Shown here: positions 35,715 through 44,970 of the stretch, piece after piece
Layout of the letters: each line of letters starts with the position of its first letter
Numbering within the stretch: position 1 is the stretch's first letter
DNA from: Arthrobacter sp. MYb229
Lineage (GTDB): Bacteria; Actinomycetota; Actinomycetes; Actinomycetales; Micrococcaceae
NCBI RefSeq assembly: GCF_002975405.1
Contig: NZ_PCPS01000005.1
Coordinates: 124,001 to 188,000, forward strand
DNA length: 64,000 nucleotides
Direction of reading: 5' to 3'
Made by a program: the position numbers and the translations under genes
The notes under the pieces: generated by a model
Databases searched by the model: none
Seen by the model: the letters and a program-made list of their open reading frames with translations, nothing else
Told to the model about the DNA's origin: nothing

Positions 35715-37115
35715 TTGACTCAACGCGTCGCCATCATTGGAGCAGGACCCAGCGGCATCGCCCAGCTGCGGGCATTCGATTCTGCCAAGAAGTCAGGGCG
35801 TGAAATCCCCGAGATCACCTGCTTTGAGAAGCAAGATGATTGGGGTGGCCAGTGGAACTACAACTGGCGCACCGGCATCGACAAGTACGGCGAACCTGTA
35901 CATTCGAGCATGTACCGCAACTTGTGGTCCAACGGCCCCAAGGAAGCCTTGGAATTCGCCGAATATACCTTCGACGAACATTTCGGCCGCCCCATTTCTT
36001 CCTACCCACCACGTGCCGTGCTGTGGGATTACATCAATGGCCGCGCAGAGAAGTCTGACGTCAAGAAATACGTCCGCTTTGCGACCGTAGTGCGCTGGGT
36101 CGATTACGACGAGAGCACCAAACTATTCACCGTCACCAGCGAAGACCTGAAGACCGGTCTGACGGAAAAGAACGATTTTGATCATGTCATTGTCGGCACC
36201 GGTCACTTTAGCTTCCCGAATGTTCCAGATTTCAAGGGAATCGAAAGTTTTCCCGGCGAGCTCATGCACGCCCATGACTTCCGTGGCGCCGAGCGCTTGG
36301 CAGGCAAAGACGTTCTGCTGATCGGCGCAAGCTACTCGGCCGAGGACATTGGTGTCCAGTCCTTCAAGATGGGTGCACGCTCGGTGACGTACAGCTACCG
36401 CACGGCCCCAATGGGATTCGATTGGCCAGAAGGCATTGAAGAGCTCCCCCTCATTGACCACTTCGAAGGGTCCACTGCACATTTCAGCAATGGCGTATCC
36501 CGCAAATTTGATGCTGTTGTCTTGTGCACCGGGTATCTGCACCATTACCCCTTCTTGCCCTCCGACCTTGCCCTAAGTTCACCGAACAACGTCTACCCGG
36601 ACACTCTGTACCGTGGTGTGGTTTCCGAGAACAATAGCCAGCTTTACTACCTAGGTGCCCAGGATCAATGGTTCACCTTCAACATGTTCGATGCGCAGGC
36701 TTGGTATGTCCGTGATCTGGTTTTGGGAGAAGCCGCGGTCCCTTCAGCGTCCGAACAGCGTGCAAGCATAGATGCGTGGCTGGAGCGATTCAACGCTATT
36801 GAGACCGCGGAAGATGAAGTGAAGTTCCAGGCGGACTACATTCGCGATCTCATCGAGCAGACGGACTACCCGATGTTTGATTTGGATGAAGTCACCCGGA
36901 CTTTCATGGCGTGGAAGATGGATAAGAAGAAAAATATCTTGACCTACCGCGACAAGGTCTACCGTTCAGTCATGACTGGCACCATGGCAGCAGAACACCA
37001 CTCGCCCTGGCTGAGCGAGCTCGACGATAGCTATCAGCGCTACATGTCATCCCCTCAGGAAGAAAAGCTCGAAGACCTTACGGCAATTGAGACGGCCAAA
37101 GTCCATAAATTCTAG
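35715..37115 (+). CDS. tmm: Flavin-containing monooxygenase, trimethylamine monooxygenase-like
   Basis: The 466-residue protein is a class B FMO. The FAD motif is VAIIGAGPSGIAQLRAFD (about 4). The FMO identifying motif appears as FPGELMHAHDF (about 177), followed by the NADPH motif VLLIGASYSAEDIG (about 199) and a late CTGYLHHYPF (about 277). Length and sequence blocks such as WGGQWNYNWRTG and the YMSSPQEE-type tail fit bacterial Tmm, which oxidises trimethylamine to trimethylamine N-oxide with NADPH and O2. The start is TTG 35715 with GGAGAGG upstream; a nearby ATG is out of frame. It is a single gene closed by a strong terminator. No Tdm or dimethylamine genes are nearby. Confidence 0.85.
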   Translation: MTQRVAIIGAGPSGIAQLRAFDSAKKSGREIPEITCFEKQDDWGGQWNYNWRTGIDKYGEPVHSSMYRNLWSNGPKEALEFAEYTFDEHFGRPISSYPPRAVLWDYINGRAEKSDVKKYVRFATVVRWVDYDESTKLFTVTSEDLKTGLTEKNDFDHVIVGTGHFSFPNVPDFKGIESFPGELMHAHDFRGAERLAGKDVLLIGASYSAEDIGVQSFKMGARSVTYSYRTAPMGFDWPEGIEELPLIDHFEGSTAHFSNGVSRKFDAVVLCTGYLHHYPFLPSDLALSSPNNVYPDTLYRGVVSENNSQLYYLGAQDQWFTFNMFDAQAWYVRDLVLGEAAVPSASEQRASIDAWLERFNAIETAEDEVKFQADYIRDLIEQTDYPMFDLDEVTRTFMAWKMDKKKNILTYRDKVYRSVMTGTMAAEHHSPWLSELDDSYQRYMSSPQEEKLEDLTAIETAKVHKF

Positions 37116-37488
37116 TCAGAATCTGGCTTGATAGTTCAGTTGATAAAGTTCGTATTGCCCTGTGCCGATTTCTTGCCACAGGGCAATACGTTTAAATCCT
37201 TCCGTCATTTCATAGCCGCTGCCGATAGGCATCCGGGATGATTGGCTGAACGTTTGAAGGCTCCTATTGCGAAGTTGCGAAAGCTGCATCGAGATTCCGC
37301 AATGTTCCTGTGGAATCGGGAGACCGGAGGATTTAGTTTCAGTAATGTCCGGCGAGGCAGTTCCCAGCTGAAGTCGGGTGGATAAAACCTCATTTGCACC
37401 TTGAGATGTGGAGAGCCTCGTTATTCGACTTAAGGTCCGTTTAAGTACAGTCGGACTGCAATAGACGCGTCGCAAGGACGGCAAGCAC
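37116..37488. other. Convergent gap between tmm-like and response-regulator genes
   Basis: About 370 nt. It contains the tmm terminator, then no supported gene. A 122-codon minus-strand frame here lacks a ribosome site and protein-like composition. Confidence 0.4.
37151..37193 (+). terminator. Strong intrinsic terminator after tmm-like gene
   Basis: CGTATTGCCCTGTG and its perfect complement form a 14-bp stem with a 12-nt loop, followed by TTT. It starts 36 nt past the stop and may work in both directions. Confidence 0.9.
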
Positions 37489-38160
37489 CTAACTGTTCCA
37501 CGAATACCTTCGCTCTGGTCTGCCCACTCCCCCGTACCGCAGATTCACCTGAGCCAGGTTCTCTTCGGCCAAATATTCCAGATACCGGCGAGCGCTCACC
37601 CGCGAGGTGCCGAGTTTCTCGGCGGTTTCGGTGGCGGAGATGGGATTAGTGGCTTCCTTGACGATGTTTTCCACGAGTGCCAGCGTTTCAGCGCTGCAGC
37701 CTTTGGGCAGGGGGCGTCGGTTCTGCCCGCTCAGTCCGAAGAGCCGGTTCACGTCTGCCTGTTCCAGCTCTTGATCTGCCTCTTGCAGCGGCTGGTAAGT
37801 TTTCGAATAGTGCTCCAGCCGTTCGCGAAGATCTTCGCGGGAGAACGGCTTCATCAGGTAGTGGACGATTCCGCCCCTCAAAGCACGGCGGACGGTGTCC
37901 ATTTCTCGGGCCGCGCTAATGACGATGACATCTAAGTCCGGCTGTACCTCGCGTAGCCGTTGGAGCAGGTCGAGCCCGTTCATATCGGGTAAGTGGATAT
38001 CTAGCAACGCGAGATCCGGCGAAAGCGCGGTTGCGGCTTTGATCGCCTCGTTGGCCGAGTGAGCTACTCCCACAACCGAGAACCCCGGCTCGTTATTGAC
38101 GAACCCTGAGTGCACCTTGGCGACCATGAAATCATCATCGATCACCAGTACTTTGATCAC
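37489..38160 (-). CDS. CitB/DcuR-type response regulator
   Basis: The protein is 223 residues from GTG 38160, 10 nt after the kinase stop. The receiver domain (about 1-120) has acidic DDD near the start, the phospho-acceptor Asp in LALLDIHLPDMNG (about 54), and the switch/Lys region VISAAREM and YLMKPFSREDL. The C-terminal helix-turn-helix (about 165-220) reads TNPISATETAEKLGTSRVSARRYLEYL. It is the regulator partner of the kinase encoded just upstream. It likely activates the divergent tctCBA operon; the target is inferred from position. Confidence 0.92.
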   Translation of the reverse strand: MIKVLVIDDDFMVAKVHSGFVNNEPGFSVVGVAHSANEAIKAATALSPDLALLDIHLPDMNGLDLLQRLREVQPDLDVIVISAAREMDTVRRALRGGIVHYLMKPFSREDLRERLEHYSKTYQPLQEADQELEQADVNRLFGLSGQNRRPLPKGCSAETLALVENIVKEATNPISATETAEKLGTSRVSARRYLEYLAEENLAQVNLRYGGVGRPERRYSWNS

Positions 38161-38170
38161 GAGTTGTTCC

Positions 38171-39778
38171 CTACTTCCTGAGTGTAGCGGTGAACCGCGC
38201 ACCGTGGTCGTTAACCGCTTGGACGTCCCCTGCGCGGCGACGGCAGACCAGTCTGGTTAAAGCCAGCCCGAATCCCCTTCCGCCGGAAACGGTCGTGTCT
38301 TTGGTGGAGAATCCCTGGGTAAAGATTTCATCGATTGCCGCGTCATCTACCCCCGAACCATTGTCGCCCACCACAACGGTAATTTGCGTATCGCTTTCTG
38401 CAATGCGTAGTTCGATGCGTGGTTGGCTCACCGCCGATACCGCGTCTATTGCGTTGTCTACGAGGTTTCCGATAACGGTGGTCAAGTCCCGAGCCAGTTG
38501 GTCATCACTGCGGCCCAGGTTGGAATCCTCGGCGACGGTGAGTTGGATTCCGCGTTCGGTCGCGACACTTGCCTTGGCAATGACCAAGGCAGCTATGGTT
38601 GGTTCGGTGATTCGCGCTGCGACATCTTCAAAGAGTTTGCTGCGGCTGAAGCTCACTCCATCAATGAATCCTACGACTTCGTCGTACTCTCCTAATTGGA
38701 TGAGCCCGGAGATGGCGTGGAGCTGATTGGCGAACTCGTGGGTTTGGGCTCGGAGCATGTCCGATGTCGCTTTGCTGTCTCCGAGCTCTTGCTCCAAGAG
38801 AGTCAGCTCGGTTCGATCGCGGAAAGTGGTCACCGAGCCGAGGTCCCTGCCGGAAGTCATCACTGGCATGCGGTTGAAGACCAGCACACGTTCGCCGATG
38901 AGGAATTGCCGGTCTGCCTGCTGCTGTTGCGTGGTTAGAGCGCGAGTAACCTGCGGTGCCACCTTGAGTTGGTCGAGTGTTTGTCCTACGCAGTTGTTGG
39001 GTAGTTGCAACAGCTCTATGGCGATGTCGTTGGCGAGCATGACCCGGTGTTCCGGAGAGACGGAGACGATCCCCTCTTTCACTCCGTGCAGCAAGGCTTC
39101 GCGGTGTTCAAAGAGTTCAGAAATTTCTCTTGGCTCCATACCGCGGGTTTGGCGCTTGACGCGTCTGGACAGGAGCACCGAGCCGGTGGCCCCCAAGAGT
39201 AGTGAGATGAGGAGGGTGAATAGTGCGCTGGGCGCGATTTCACGAATGACAGCCTGCGTTGAGGGATATTTTTGCCCTGTGCTCACAATGCCCACCATCG
39301 ACCCATCATCGTCCAAGACCGGCACCTGAGCGATCAGTACGTGCTTCCCTTGGCGCCAGATATCTCCGGTCCAACCTCGTCCTTCGGTGACCTGAGACTC
39401 GGGCTGAAGAATTGTGGTGCCTACTTCGTCGGGAAAACTGGACGTGATCGCCTCACCGCTAGGATCCGCAATCGTGACAAATTGCAGGCCCGAGGTACTG
39501 CGTACGGCTTCGGCCATGGCTGGCAACGCGGACCCCATTTCCGGTTCGGCCCCCGGGAGGAGGACCCGCAAGAGCGGGTTGGCCGCTAGCGATTCTGCTG
39601 CGGAAAGGCTGCGCCGGCCTTCTTCTTTTTCAAAGGTATTCGTTGCCTGGGTAATTGAGACCACCACAAATCCGGTGACCACTACGCCAATGATCAGCAA
39701 CTGCAATATGAGGTACTGCCCGGCTAGGGACATTCTGTTGGCGAATAGTTCGCTGGGCCAGGCCCTTGTAGTCTTCAC
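38171..39778 (-). CDS. CitA/DcuS-type sensor histidine kinase
   Basis: The 535-residue protein starts at GTG 39778 with AAGGAGG just upstream. The layout is typical of carboxylate sensors: first membrane span (about 20-45), an extracytoplasmic Cache/PAS domain (about 50-180, with VTIADPSGEAITSSFPDEVG), a second span (about 185-210) and a cytoplasmic PAS (about 225-320). A Spo0B-like phospho-acceptor helix with HEFANQLHAISGLIQLGEYDEV (about 345) follows. The last part is an HATPase domain (NLVDNAIDAV, VGDNGSGVDD, GGRGFGLALTRLV). The external domain probably senses a di- or tricarboxylate, matching the divergent Tct transporter. Confidence 0.92.
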   Translation of the reverse strand: MKTTRAWPSELFANRMSLAGQYLILQLLIIGVVVTGFVVVSITQATNTFEKEEGRRSLSAAESLAANPLLRVLLPGAEPEMGSALPAMAEAVRSTSGLQFVTIADPSGEAITSSFPDEVGTTILQPESQVTEGRGWTGDIWRQGKHVLIAQVPVLDDDGSMVGIVSTGQKYPSTQAVIREIAPSALFTLLISLLLGATGSVLLSRRVKRQTRGMEPREISELFEHREALLHGVKEGIVSVSPEHRVMLANDIAIELLQLPNNCVGQTLDQLKVAPQVTRALTTQQQQADRQFLIGERVLVFNRMPVMTSGRDLGSVTTFRDRTELTLLEQELGDSKATSDMLRAQTHEFANQLHAISGLIQLGEYDEVVGFIDGVSFSRSKLFEDVAARITEPTIAALVIAKASVATERGIQLTVAEDSNLGRSDDQLARDLTTVIGNLVDNAIDAVSAVSQPRIELRIAESDTQITVVVGDNGSGVDDAAIDEIFTQGFSTKDTTVSGGRGFGLALTRLVCRRRAGDVQAVNDHGARFTATLRK

Positions 39779-39999
39779 TGCTCCTCCTTCCCCATCATCT
39801 GCTGCCTTTGCAGTTGCTTCCCGTCCGGCACCGCCCTTGCGGTGCACCTGGCAACTTTACCGAAGTTTGGCATGAGCCAGCTCACAATTTTTAGTTACAC
39901 AATGAACAGTATTTTCTTTGCGTACGCAAGCGTGACCTACCTCACTCACCTGCTTAGTGTTGAACTATTCGCACCCCAATGAAGACAAAGGCTGAATCC

Positions 40000-41019
40000 A
40001 TGAAGAATTTCAAGTCACTCCGCATGCTGACAGCGGTAGCCGCCGCTGCAACGCTCGCACTGACCGCAACAGGTTGCGGCGTCACTAGCTCTGGCAGCGA
40101 TCCAAGCGCCTCCGGCTCCGCCGCAAGCGGCCCACTGGAGGGCCTGCGCATTATGGTTCCAAACACTCCTGGAGGCGGTTATGACACCACCGCCCGTGTG
40201 GCAGCCAAAGTCATGGATGACGCAGCAATCGCTTCCAACCTCGAAGTCTTCAACCTTGCCGGTGCTGGCGGCACCGTTGGCCTTGCTCGAATCGTCAACG
40301 AAAAAGGCAACGGAGACCTAGGGATGCTCATGGGCTTGGGCGTGGTGGGCGCAAGCTACACCAATGAATCTGAAGCCAAGCTGACCGAGACCACCCCGAT
40401 TGCAAAGCTCATCGAAGAGCCGGGCGCAATCATGGTGTCCAAGGATTCCCCATACAAGACCATTGACGATCTTGTAGCTGCGTGGAAGAAGGATCCAGGG
40501 AAACTCTCGGTCGGTGGCGGCTCGTCTCCGGGCGGACCCGACCACCTGCTGCCGATGCAGCTGGCCGAAGCCGTGGGCATTGATCCCAAGGACGTGAACT
40601 TCGTTTCCTATGACGGTGGTGGCGATCTGCTGCCGGCCATCCTGGGCAACAAGCTCGACTTTGCAGCTTCCGGTGCAGGCGAATACATGCAGCAGATTGA
40701 AGAGGGGTCGGTTCGTGTGCTGGCGACCAGTGGCGAAGAACGCTTGGAAGGCGTTGATTCACCAACCTTGCAGGAATCCGATATTGACTTGGTCTTCTCC
40801 AACTGGCGCGGCCTGGTCGCTCCACCGGAGATCTCGGACGAGGACAAGACCAAGTGGACCGAAGCGGTCACCAAGATGCACGAGTCCGATGAATGGCAGG
40901 AAGCCCTGGATACCAACGGTTGGACCGACGCGTTCATGACCGGCGACGAGTTCTCGACCTTCCTCAGCGAACAGGACGAGCGCGTAGCCAACGTGCTCAA
41001 GACCCTGGGTCTGGCGTGA
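40000..41019 (+). CDS. tctC: TctC: tripartite tricarboxylate transporter substrate-binding protein
   Basis: The protein is about 339 residues from ATG 40000 (MKNFKSLRM, AAAGG upstream); ATG 39979 gives a 7-residue extension and cannot be excluded. The signal peptide ends in ALTATGC, a lipobox-like site, so it is probably a lipoprotein. The family layout is clear: LRIMVPNTPGGGYDTTAR (about 47), GAGGTVGLARI, DLVAAWKKDPGKLSVGGGSSPGGPDHLLPMQLA and NWRGLVAPPEISDED. It binds a carboxylate such as citrate or a related acid outside the cell. It is the first gene of a four-gene coupled operon. Confidence 0.93.
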   Translation: MKNFKSLRMLTAVAAAATLALTATGCGVTSSGSDPSASGSAASGPLEGLRIMVPNTPGGGYDTTARVAAKVMDDAAIASNLEVFNLAGAGGTVGLARIVNEKGNGDLGMLMGLGVVGASYTNESEAKLTETTPIAKLIEEPGAIMVSKDSPYKTIDDLVAAWKKDPGKLSVGGGSSPGGPDHLLPMQLAEAVGIDPKDVNFVSYDGGGDLLPAILGNKLDFAASGAGEYMQQIEEGSVRVLATSGEERLEGVDSPTLQESDIDLVFSNWRGLVAPPEISDEDKTKWTEAVTKMHESDEWQEALDTNGWTDAFMTGDEFSTFLSEQDERVANVLKTLGLA

Positions 41020-41519
41020 GCCAAGTAACCACAGCGAAAAAGAAGCGCGTCGAACTCCTGTTCGCCGCGTTTCTTTTTCTGGTGGGAATCATCGTGTTCG
41101 TTGATGCGTCGCAGCTGCATGTGACGTACTCCCAGTCCGACGTGGTGGGCCCAAAGGCCCTGCCGTACGGGGTTGCGGGAATCCTGGTACTTTCTTCTAT
41201 CGCTCTGGCGATCACCGTGCTCCGCGGAAACCTCGCCGAGGGCGAGGAAGGCGAAGACGTTGACCTTAGCCAGCCTTCGGACTGGAAGGTCGTCCTTCCG
41301 CTGCTGGCAGTATTTGTGGTCAACATCTTGTTGATCAACACAGCCGGCTGGGTCATCTCGGGAACCATTCTGTTCTTCGGAGCAGCCGTTGCCCTAGGAA
41401 GCCGCCGCTACTTGCTGACGTTGCTAATCTCAATCGCCATGTCGCTTGGTACCTTTTACGGCTTCTACTTGGGTCTGGGCATCAAGCTGCCGGCCGGAAT
41501 TCTCTCGGGGGTGCTGTAA
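41016..41519 (+). CDS. tctB: TctB: tripartite tricarboxylate transporter small membrane subunit
   Basis: The protein has 167 residues. GTG 41016 overlaps the tctC stop (GTGA). Four hydrophobic spans are visible (about 12-30, 45-65, 85-105 and 120-155), as expected for the small, poorly conserved TctB subunit. The sequence SQSDVVGPKALPYGVAGILVL fits the family entry segment. It ends directly at the tctA GTG. Confidence 0.88.
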   Translation: MSQVTTAKKKRVELLFAAFLFLVGIIVFVDASQLHVTYSQSDVVGPKALPYGVAGILVLSSIALAITVLRGNLAEGEEGEDVDLSQPSDWKVVLPLLAVFVVNILLINTAGWVISGTILFFGAAVALGSRRYLLTLLISIAMSLGTFYGFYLGLGIKLPAGILSGVL

Positions 41520-43142
41520 GTGGAAACACTGAATCTGCTGATGGAGGGTTTCGCTTCGGCGCTCACTCCCATCAATCTGCTCTTCGCTTTAGTTGGCGTG
41601 ATCCTAGGTACGGCCGTAGGTGTCCTGCCCGGGATTGGCCCAGCCATGGCCGTAGCGCTGTTGCTGCCGGTCACTTATGGCATGGAAACTTCTAGCTCAC
41701 TGATCATGTTCGCCGGTATCTACTATGGCGGCATGTACGGCGGCTCGACCACCTCGATTCTGCTCAATACACCGGGCGAGTCCTCCACGGTTATCACGGC
41801 TATCGAGGGCCACAAGATGGCCAAGGCCGGGCGTGCTTCCCAGGCGTTGGCTACAGCTGCTATCGGCTCGTTCGTTGCAGGCACCATCGGCACCGCCTTG
41901 CTGGTGACCGTGGCACCGTTTGTGGTGAAGTTTGCGGTAAGCCTTGGCGCTCCGAGTTATTTCGCCATCATGGTCCTCGCCCTGGTTACGGTTACCGCGG
42001 TTCTCGGTTCCTCAAAGATCCGAGGTTTCGCGGCCCTTGGCCTTGGCCTCGCCATTGGCTTGGTCGGCATGGACCCGGTATCCGGACAGAGCCGTTTGAC
42101 CTTTGGCTTTGCCCCGTTGATCGATGGCATGGATATCGTAGTGGTTGCCGTGGCGATCTTCGCCATTGGCGAGGCGCTATGGATCGCAGCTCACCTCCGG
42201 CGCAATCCTGCACGCACGATACCTGTTGGACGTCCTTGGATGGGCAAGGAAGATTGGAAACGCTCATGGAAGCCATGGCTTCGCGGCACCGCTTTCGGGT
42301 TCCCGTTCGGCGCACTGCCCGCAGGAGGCGCCGAAGTGCCCACCTTCCTCTCCTACGTCACGGAAAAGAAGCTTTCAAAGCACCCGGAGGAATTCGGGCA
42401 CGGTGCAATCGAAGGTGTCGCCGGCCCGGAGGCAGCGAACAACGCTTCGGCCGCTGGCACGCTGACGCCGATGCTCGCCTTGGGCTTGCCCACTAACGCG
42501 ACCGCAGCCGTCATGCTCGCTTTCCTGACCATGAAGGGTATTCAACCAGGCCCCTTGCTCTTTGAAAATGAACCGGCCTTGGTTTGGGCGCTGATTGCCA
42601 GCCTGTTCATTGGCAATACCCTTTTGCTGTTGCTCAACCTTCCGCTTGCCCCGTTGTGGGCGAAGCTGCTGAAGATCCCGCGTCCGTTCTTATACGCAGG
42701 CATTCTGTTTTTCGCCACTTTGGGCGCGTTCTCGGTGAACATGCAAACCGCGGACTTGTGGCTTCTGCTGCTGCTCGGCCTGCTGGGCTTTGCCTTGCGT
42801 CGCTTTGGGCTGCCAATCCTCCCGTTAGTCCTCGGCGTGATCATTGGCCCCATGGCCGAACAACAACTGCGTAAGTCATTCCAGCTCAGCGCCGGTGAAA
42901 TCTCCGGGCTTTGGAGTGAGCCGGTAGCGGTGACGATCTACATCATCATTGCCATCTTGCTACTCATCCCAACGGTCCTCAAGATGATTGGCAAGGCACG
43001 AGGCGGAGCCTCCGAGCTCACCGCAGGTCTAGCCGCCGGCGGAGCCATCAGCGAAGACGAGTTGGAAAAGACAGAACTTCGTCTGCCAACCGGAGCACGT
43101 CGCTCGGCCGATGACGAGCAGGACGGAAAGGACAAATCATGA
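41520..43142 (+). CDS. tctA: TctA: tripartite tricarboxylate transporter large membrane subunit
   Basis: The 540-residue integral membrane protein starts at GTG 41520, immediately after the tctB stop. Family motifs are [26 protein letters not shown] (about 30-55), [23 protein letters not shown] (about 68-90), [47 protein letters not shown] (about 260-310) and [16 protein letters not shown]. About 12 spans are present. It forms the transport channel with TctB and takes substrate from TctC using an ion gradient. The C-terminal 40 residues are charged and cytoplasmic. Confidence 0.96.
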   Translation: METLNLLMEGFASALTPINLLFALVGVILGTAVGVLPGIGPAMAVALLLPVTYGMETSSSLIMFAGIYYGGMYGGSTTSILLNTPGESSTVITAIEGHKMAKAGRASQALATAAIGSFVAGTIGTALLVTVAPFVVKFAVSLGAPSYFAIMVLALVTVTAVLGSSKIRGFAALGLGLAIGLVGMDPVSGQSRLTFGFAPLIDGMDIVVVAVAIFAIGEALWIAAHLRRNPARTIPVGRPWMGKEDWKRSWKPWLRGTAFGFPFGALPAGGAEVPTFLSYVTEKKLSKHPEEFGHGAIEGVAGPEAANNASAAGTLTPMLALGLPTNATAAVMLAFLTMKGIQPGPLLFENEPALVWALIASLFIGNTLLLLLNLPLAPLWAKLLKIPRPFLYAGILFFATLGAFSVNMQTADLWLLLLLGLLGFALRRFGLPILPLVLGVIIGPMAEQQLRKSFQLSAGEISGLWSEPVAVTIYIIIAILLLIPTVLKMIGKARGGASELTAGLAAGGAISEDELEKTELRLPTGARRSADDEQDGKDKS

Positions 43143-43540
43143 CAATTGTTGTGGGCTATCTCCCCTCGCCACAGGGCGAGGCAGCACTAGATCAGGCAAT
43201 CATCGAGGCACAACGTGCGCAAGCACGACTTGTAGTGGTCAACTCGTCAAAGGGAGATGCATTAGTAGATGATCGTCTAATCGACGCTAGGGAGTTTCAT
43301 TTACTGGAAGAGCAGCTCACCTCAGCGGGCCTCGACTTCTGGATCGAACGCTCCGCCCAGGGACGTGATGCAGCGGACGAGATTTTGCGAGTTGCACAAG
43401 CGCAACGAGCACAGCTCATAGTCATCGGGCTGCGCAAGCGCAGCACAGTGGGCAAGTTTATTATGGGTAGCACCGCGCAACGCATCCTGATGCAGTCCGG
43501 GTGCCCGGTCCTCTCGGTAAAGGCTGGCAACGCCTGGTAG
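43139..43540 (+). CDS. Universal stress protein (UspA family)
   Basis: The 133-residue single Usp domain begins [20 protein letters not shown]. It ends with the ATP-binding motif [31 protein letters not shown], which contains the G-x2-G-x9-G(S/T) pattern. The ATG overlaps the tctA stop (ATGA), so it is a true member of the tct operon. Usp genes at the end of Tct operons occur in other bacteria; the functional link is unclear. Confidence 0.92.
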   Translation: MTIVVGYLPSPQGEAALDQAIIEAQRAQARLVVVNSSKGDALVDDRLIDAREFHLLEEQLTSAGLDFWIERSAQGRDAADEILRVAQAQRAQLIVIGLRKRSTVGKFIMGSTAQRILMQSGCPVLSVKAGNAW

Positions 43541-43557
43541 AGGATCTAGAACGTTGA

Positions 43558-43598
43558 AGCCGGGTGCGCAAAAGACAATTGTCTTTGCGCACCCGGCT
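43558..43598 (+). terminator. Strong intrinsic terminator of the tct operon
   Basis: AGCCGGGTGCGCAAA and its complement extend through GACAATTGTC to form a stem of about 20 bp with one bulged A. It lies 17 nt after the Usp stop, with TTTT a few bases further on. Confidence 0.85.
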
Positions 43599-43652
43599 CC
43601 AGCTTTTCTGGCTACTCCCTGGACGCCGGACTGGCCCCGTGCGAATAGCAGA

Positions 43653-43680
43653 GCCGGGCACGTATACTTCCGTGCCCGGC
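43653..43680 (-). terminator. Terminator of the DUF4282 gene
   Basis: GCCGGGCACG and CGTGCCCGGC form a perfect 10-bp stem with an 8-nt loop, 15 nt beyond the minus-strand stop at 43696. Confidence 0.7.
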
Positions 43681-43695
43681 ATGGCCTACAAGCAG

Positions 43696-44136
43696 TTAGG
43701 ACTTGTATGGATTGGTTGGAGGGGTTGATCCGTCTTCAGGGTCCTGTCGGTTGACCGGACGAGTCGGGTCGGCTTGATTTGCCGGGCGGATGTTAGTAGT
43801 CGATGGTCCGGCAGGATTTGGTGGAACTATTCCCGTCGATAGTTCGTATGGTGGCGTTCCACCGGCGAGGCGCACAAGTTCAGACGTATTTTCAGCGGTA
43901 CGAATCTGCGCGATCAGCGATTCCAAGCATGCGCGAGCAAACACGAGGTAGATCAAAACGAAGAGCGGGCCGAGAACTAGCAGCACCAGGAGGCCAAAGA
44001 TGGCGTCTTCGTTGAAGGCGGCGATGGTGAACCCGAGGTAGGACACGACCAGCATGATCATGATCAAGATGTATACGATCTTGATAATTGACGGCGTGAC
44101 AAATTTACGGAACCCGAAATCAAATAATGCTTTCAC
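43696..44136 (-). CDS. DUF4282 membrane protein
   Basis: The 146-residue protein opens with ALFDFGFRKFVTPSIIKIVYILIMIM. It has two close hydrophobic spans (about 17-40 and 45-70), then FARACLESLIAQIRTAENTSELV, the typical DUF4282 layout. A Pro/Asn-rich cytoplasmic tail (about 95-146) completes it. The start is GTG 44136 after a weak AAAG site. The function of the family is unknown. It stands alone between its own terminator and an AT-rich gap. Confidence 0.85.
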   Translation of the reverse strand: MKALFDFGFRKFVTPSIIKIVYILIMIMLVVSYLGFTIAAFNEDAIFGLLVLLVLGPLFVLIYLVFARACLESLIAQIRTAENTSELVRLAGGTPPYELSTGIVPPNPAGPSTTNIRPANQADPTRPVNRQDPEDGSTPPTNPYKS

Positions 44137-44370
44137 TGTGCAGCCAACTTTCTTTCATGGACTCAACTGACTTGTAAGAGGCTACCGCAAACCAAAGGGA
44201 TTGTCCTGACGCATGACAAACTATTTTCTACTGGGTTGGATAAATAGAAAGTCATCGACAATGTTCATCTTGAGTTTCAGCGGCGTCCAATAGTTTCTAC
44301 TAGACGTGCAGTTTTAGACGAGCTGCTCAAGACTGCGTTTTACGATCCACCATTCAAGTCGATCTGAAGA

Positions 44371-44970
44371 TTAGTCTTGTTGCCTACGCCTCGAGAATGA
44401 ATCGCGAGATCTGCTGTAGTTTGAGATCGCTTTCTTCGCCTTCTTCACGCCGTGGATACCGGAAATCGATGAGGCAACCAATATTGAACCACGGCTCGAC
44501 ACATGGGATATAGGTGGCTTGCGAAACCGGGCCCTGCGCATCGGGATCGTAGTACCAAAGTTCACGAGAATCTCGCTCACGTCCACATAGTTCTTCACCG
44601 GCTCACCACCGTAGCCAAACTTGTCGGGTCGATAGCCTCCTGCACGAATTGCCCATTCGGAGAACCCCGAATCAACGTAAACATCCATATTGGCTACCGC
44701 ACGGAGAGTTTCGATCATGTATTCCGCCATGGCCTGCGGGTCCTGAGCCAATGAACTGCCCAGTTTGGTGGGGATGAGTTTGCCTTTGTACTTTCGAATG
44801 AGCTTGAGGCCGGTCACGCAGTCGCGGATTCGAGTCACGGAGTGCATGTTGTTTTCCCGCTTCAACTTGACGCCTTCGAAGTCGACACGGCTAGATCGCA
44901 GTGCTTGACCAGCTCGGCGACAATCGCCGGCGGCATCCAGCCCGCCTTGGATAGTGCACCCACTGTGCAC
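44371..44970 (-). pseudogene. Decayed fragment resembling the C-terminal part of pRiA4b ORF-3-like proteins
   Basis: On the minus strand two frames each hold part of one protein. At about 44878-44962 a frame reads ALSKAGWMPPAIVAELVKHC and ends in a stop. From about 44850 down, a shifted frame reads LKLIRKYKGKLIPTKLGSSL then AQDPQAMAEYMIETL. Both blocks are typical, in that order, of the C-terminal half of plasmid pRiA4b ORF-3-like proteins, where they follow each other directly. A frameshift near 44885 has therefore split them, and the N-terminal part is missing. The remaining 100 codons to 44371 may be partly genuine. It abuts the GntR gene stop. The family assignment is from memory of the motif and moderately sure. 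Confidence 0.5.

Noticed and set aside
37116-37484. 122-codon minus-strand frame after the tmm-like gene
   Set aside because: Runs through the terminator hairpin and lacks coding character.
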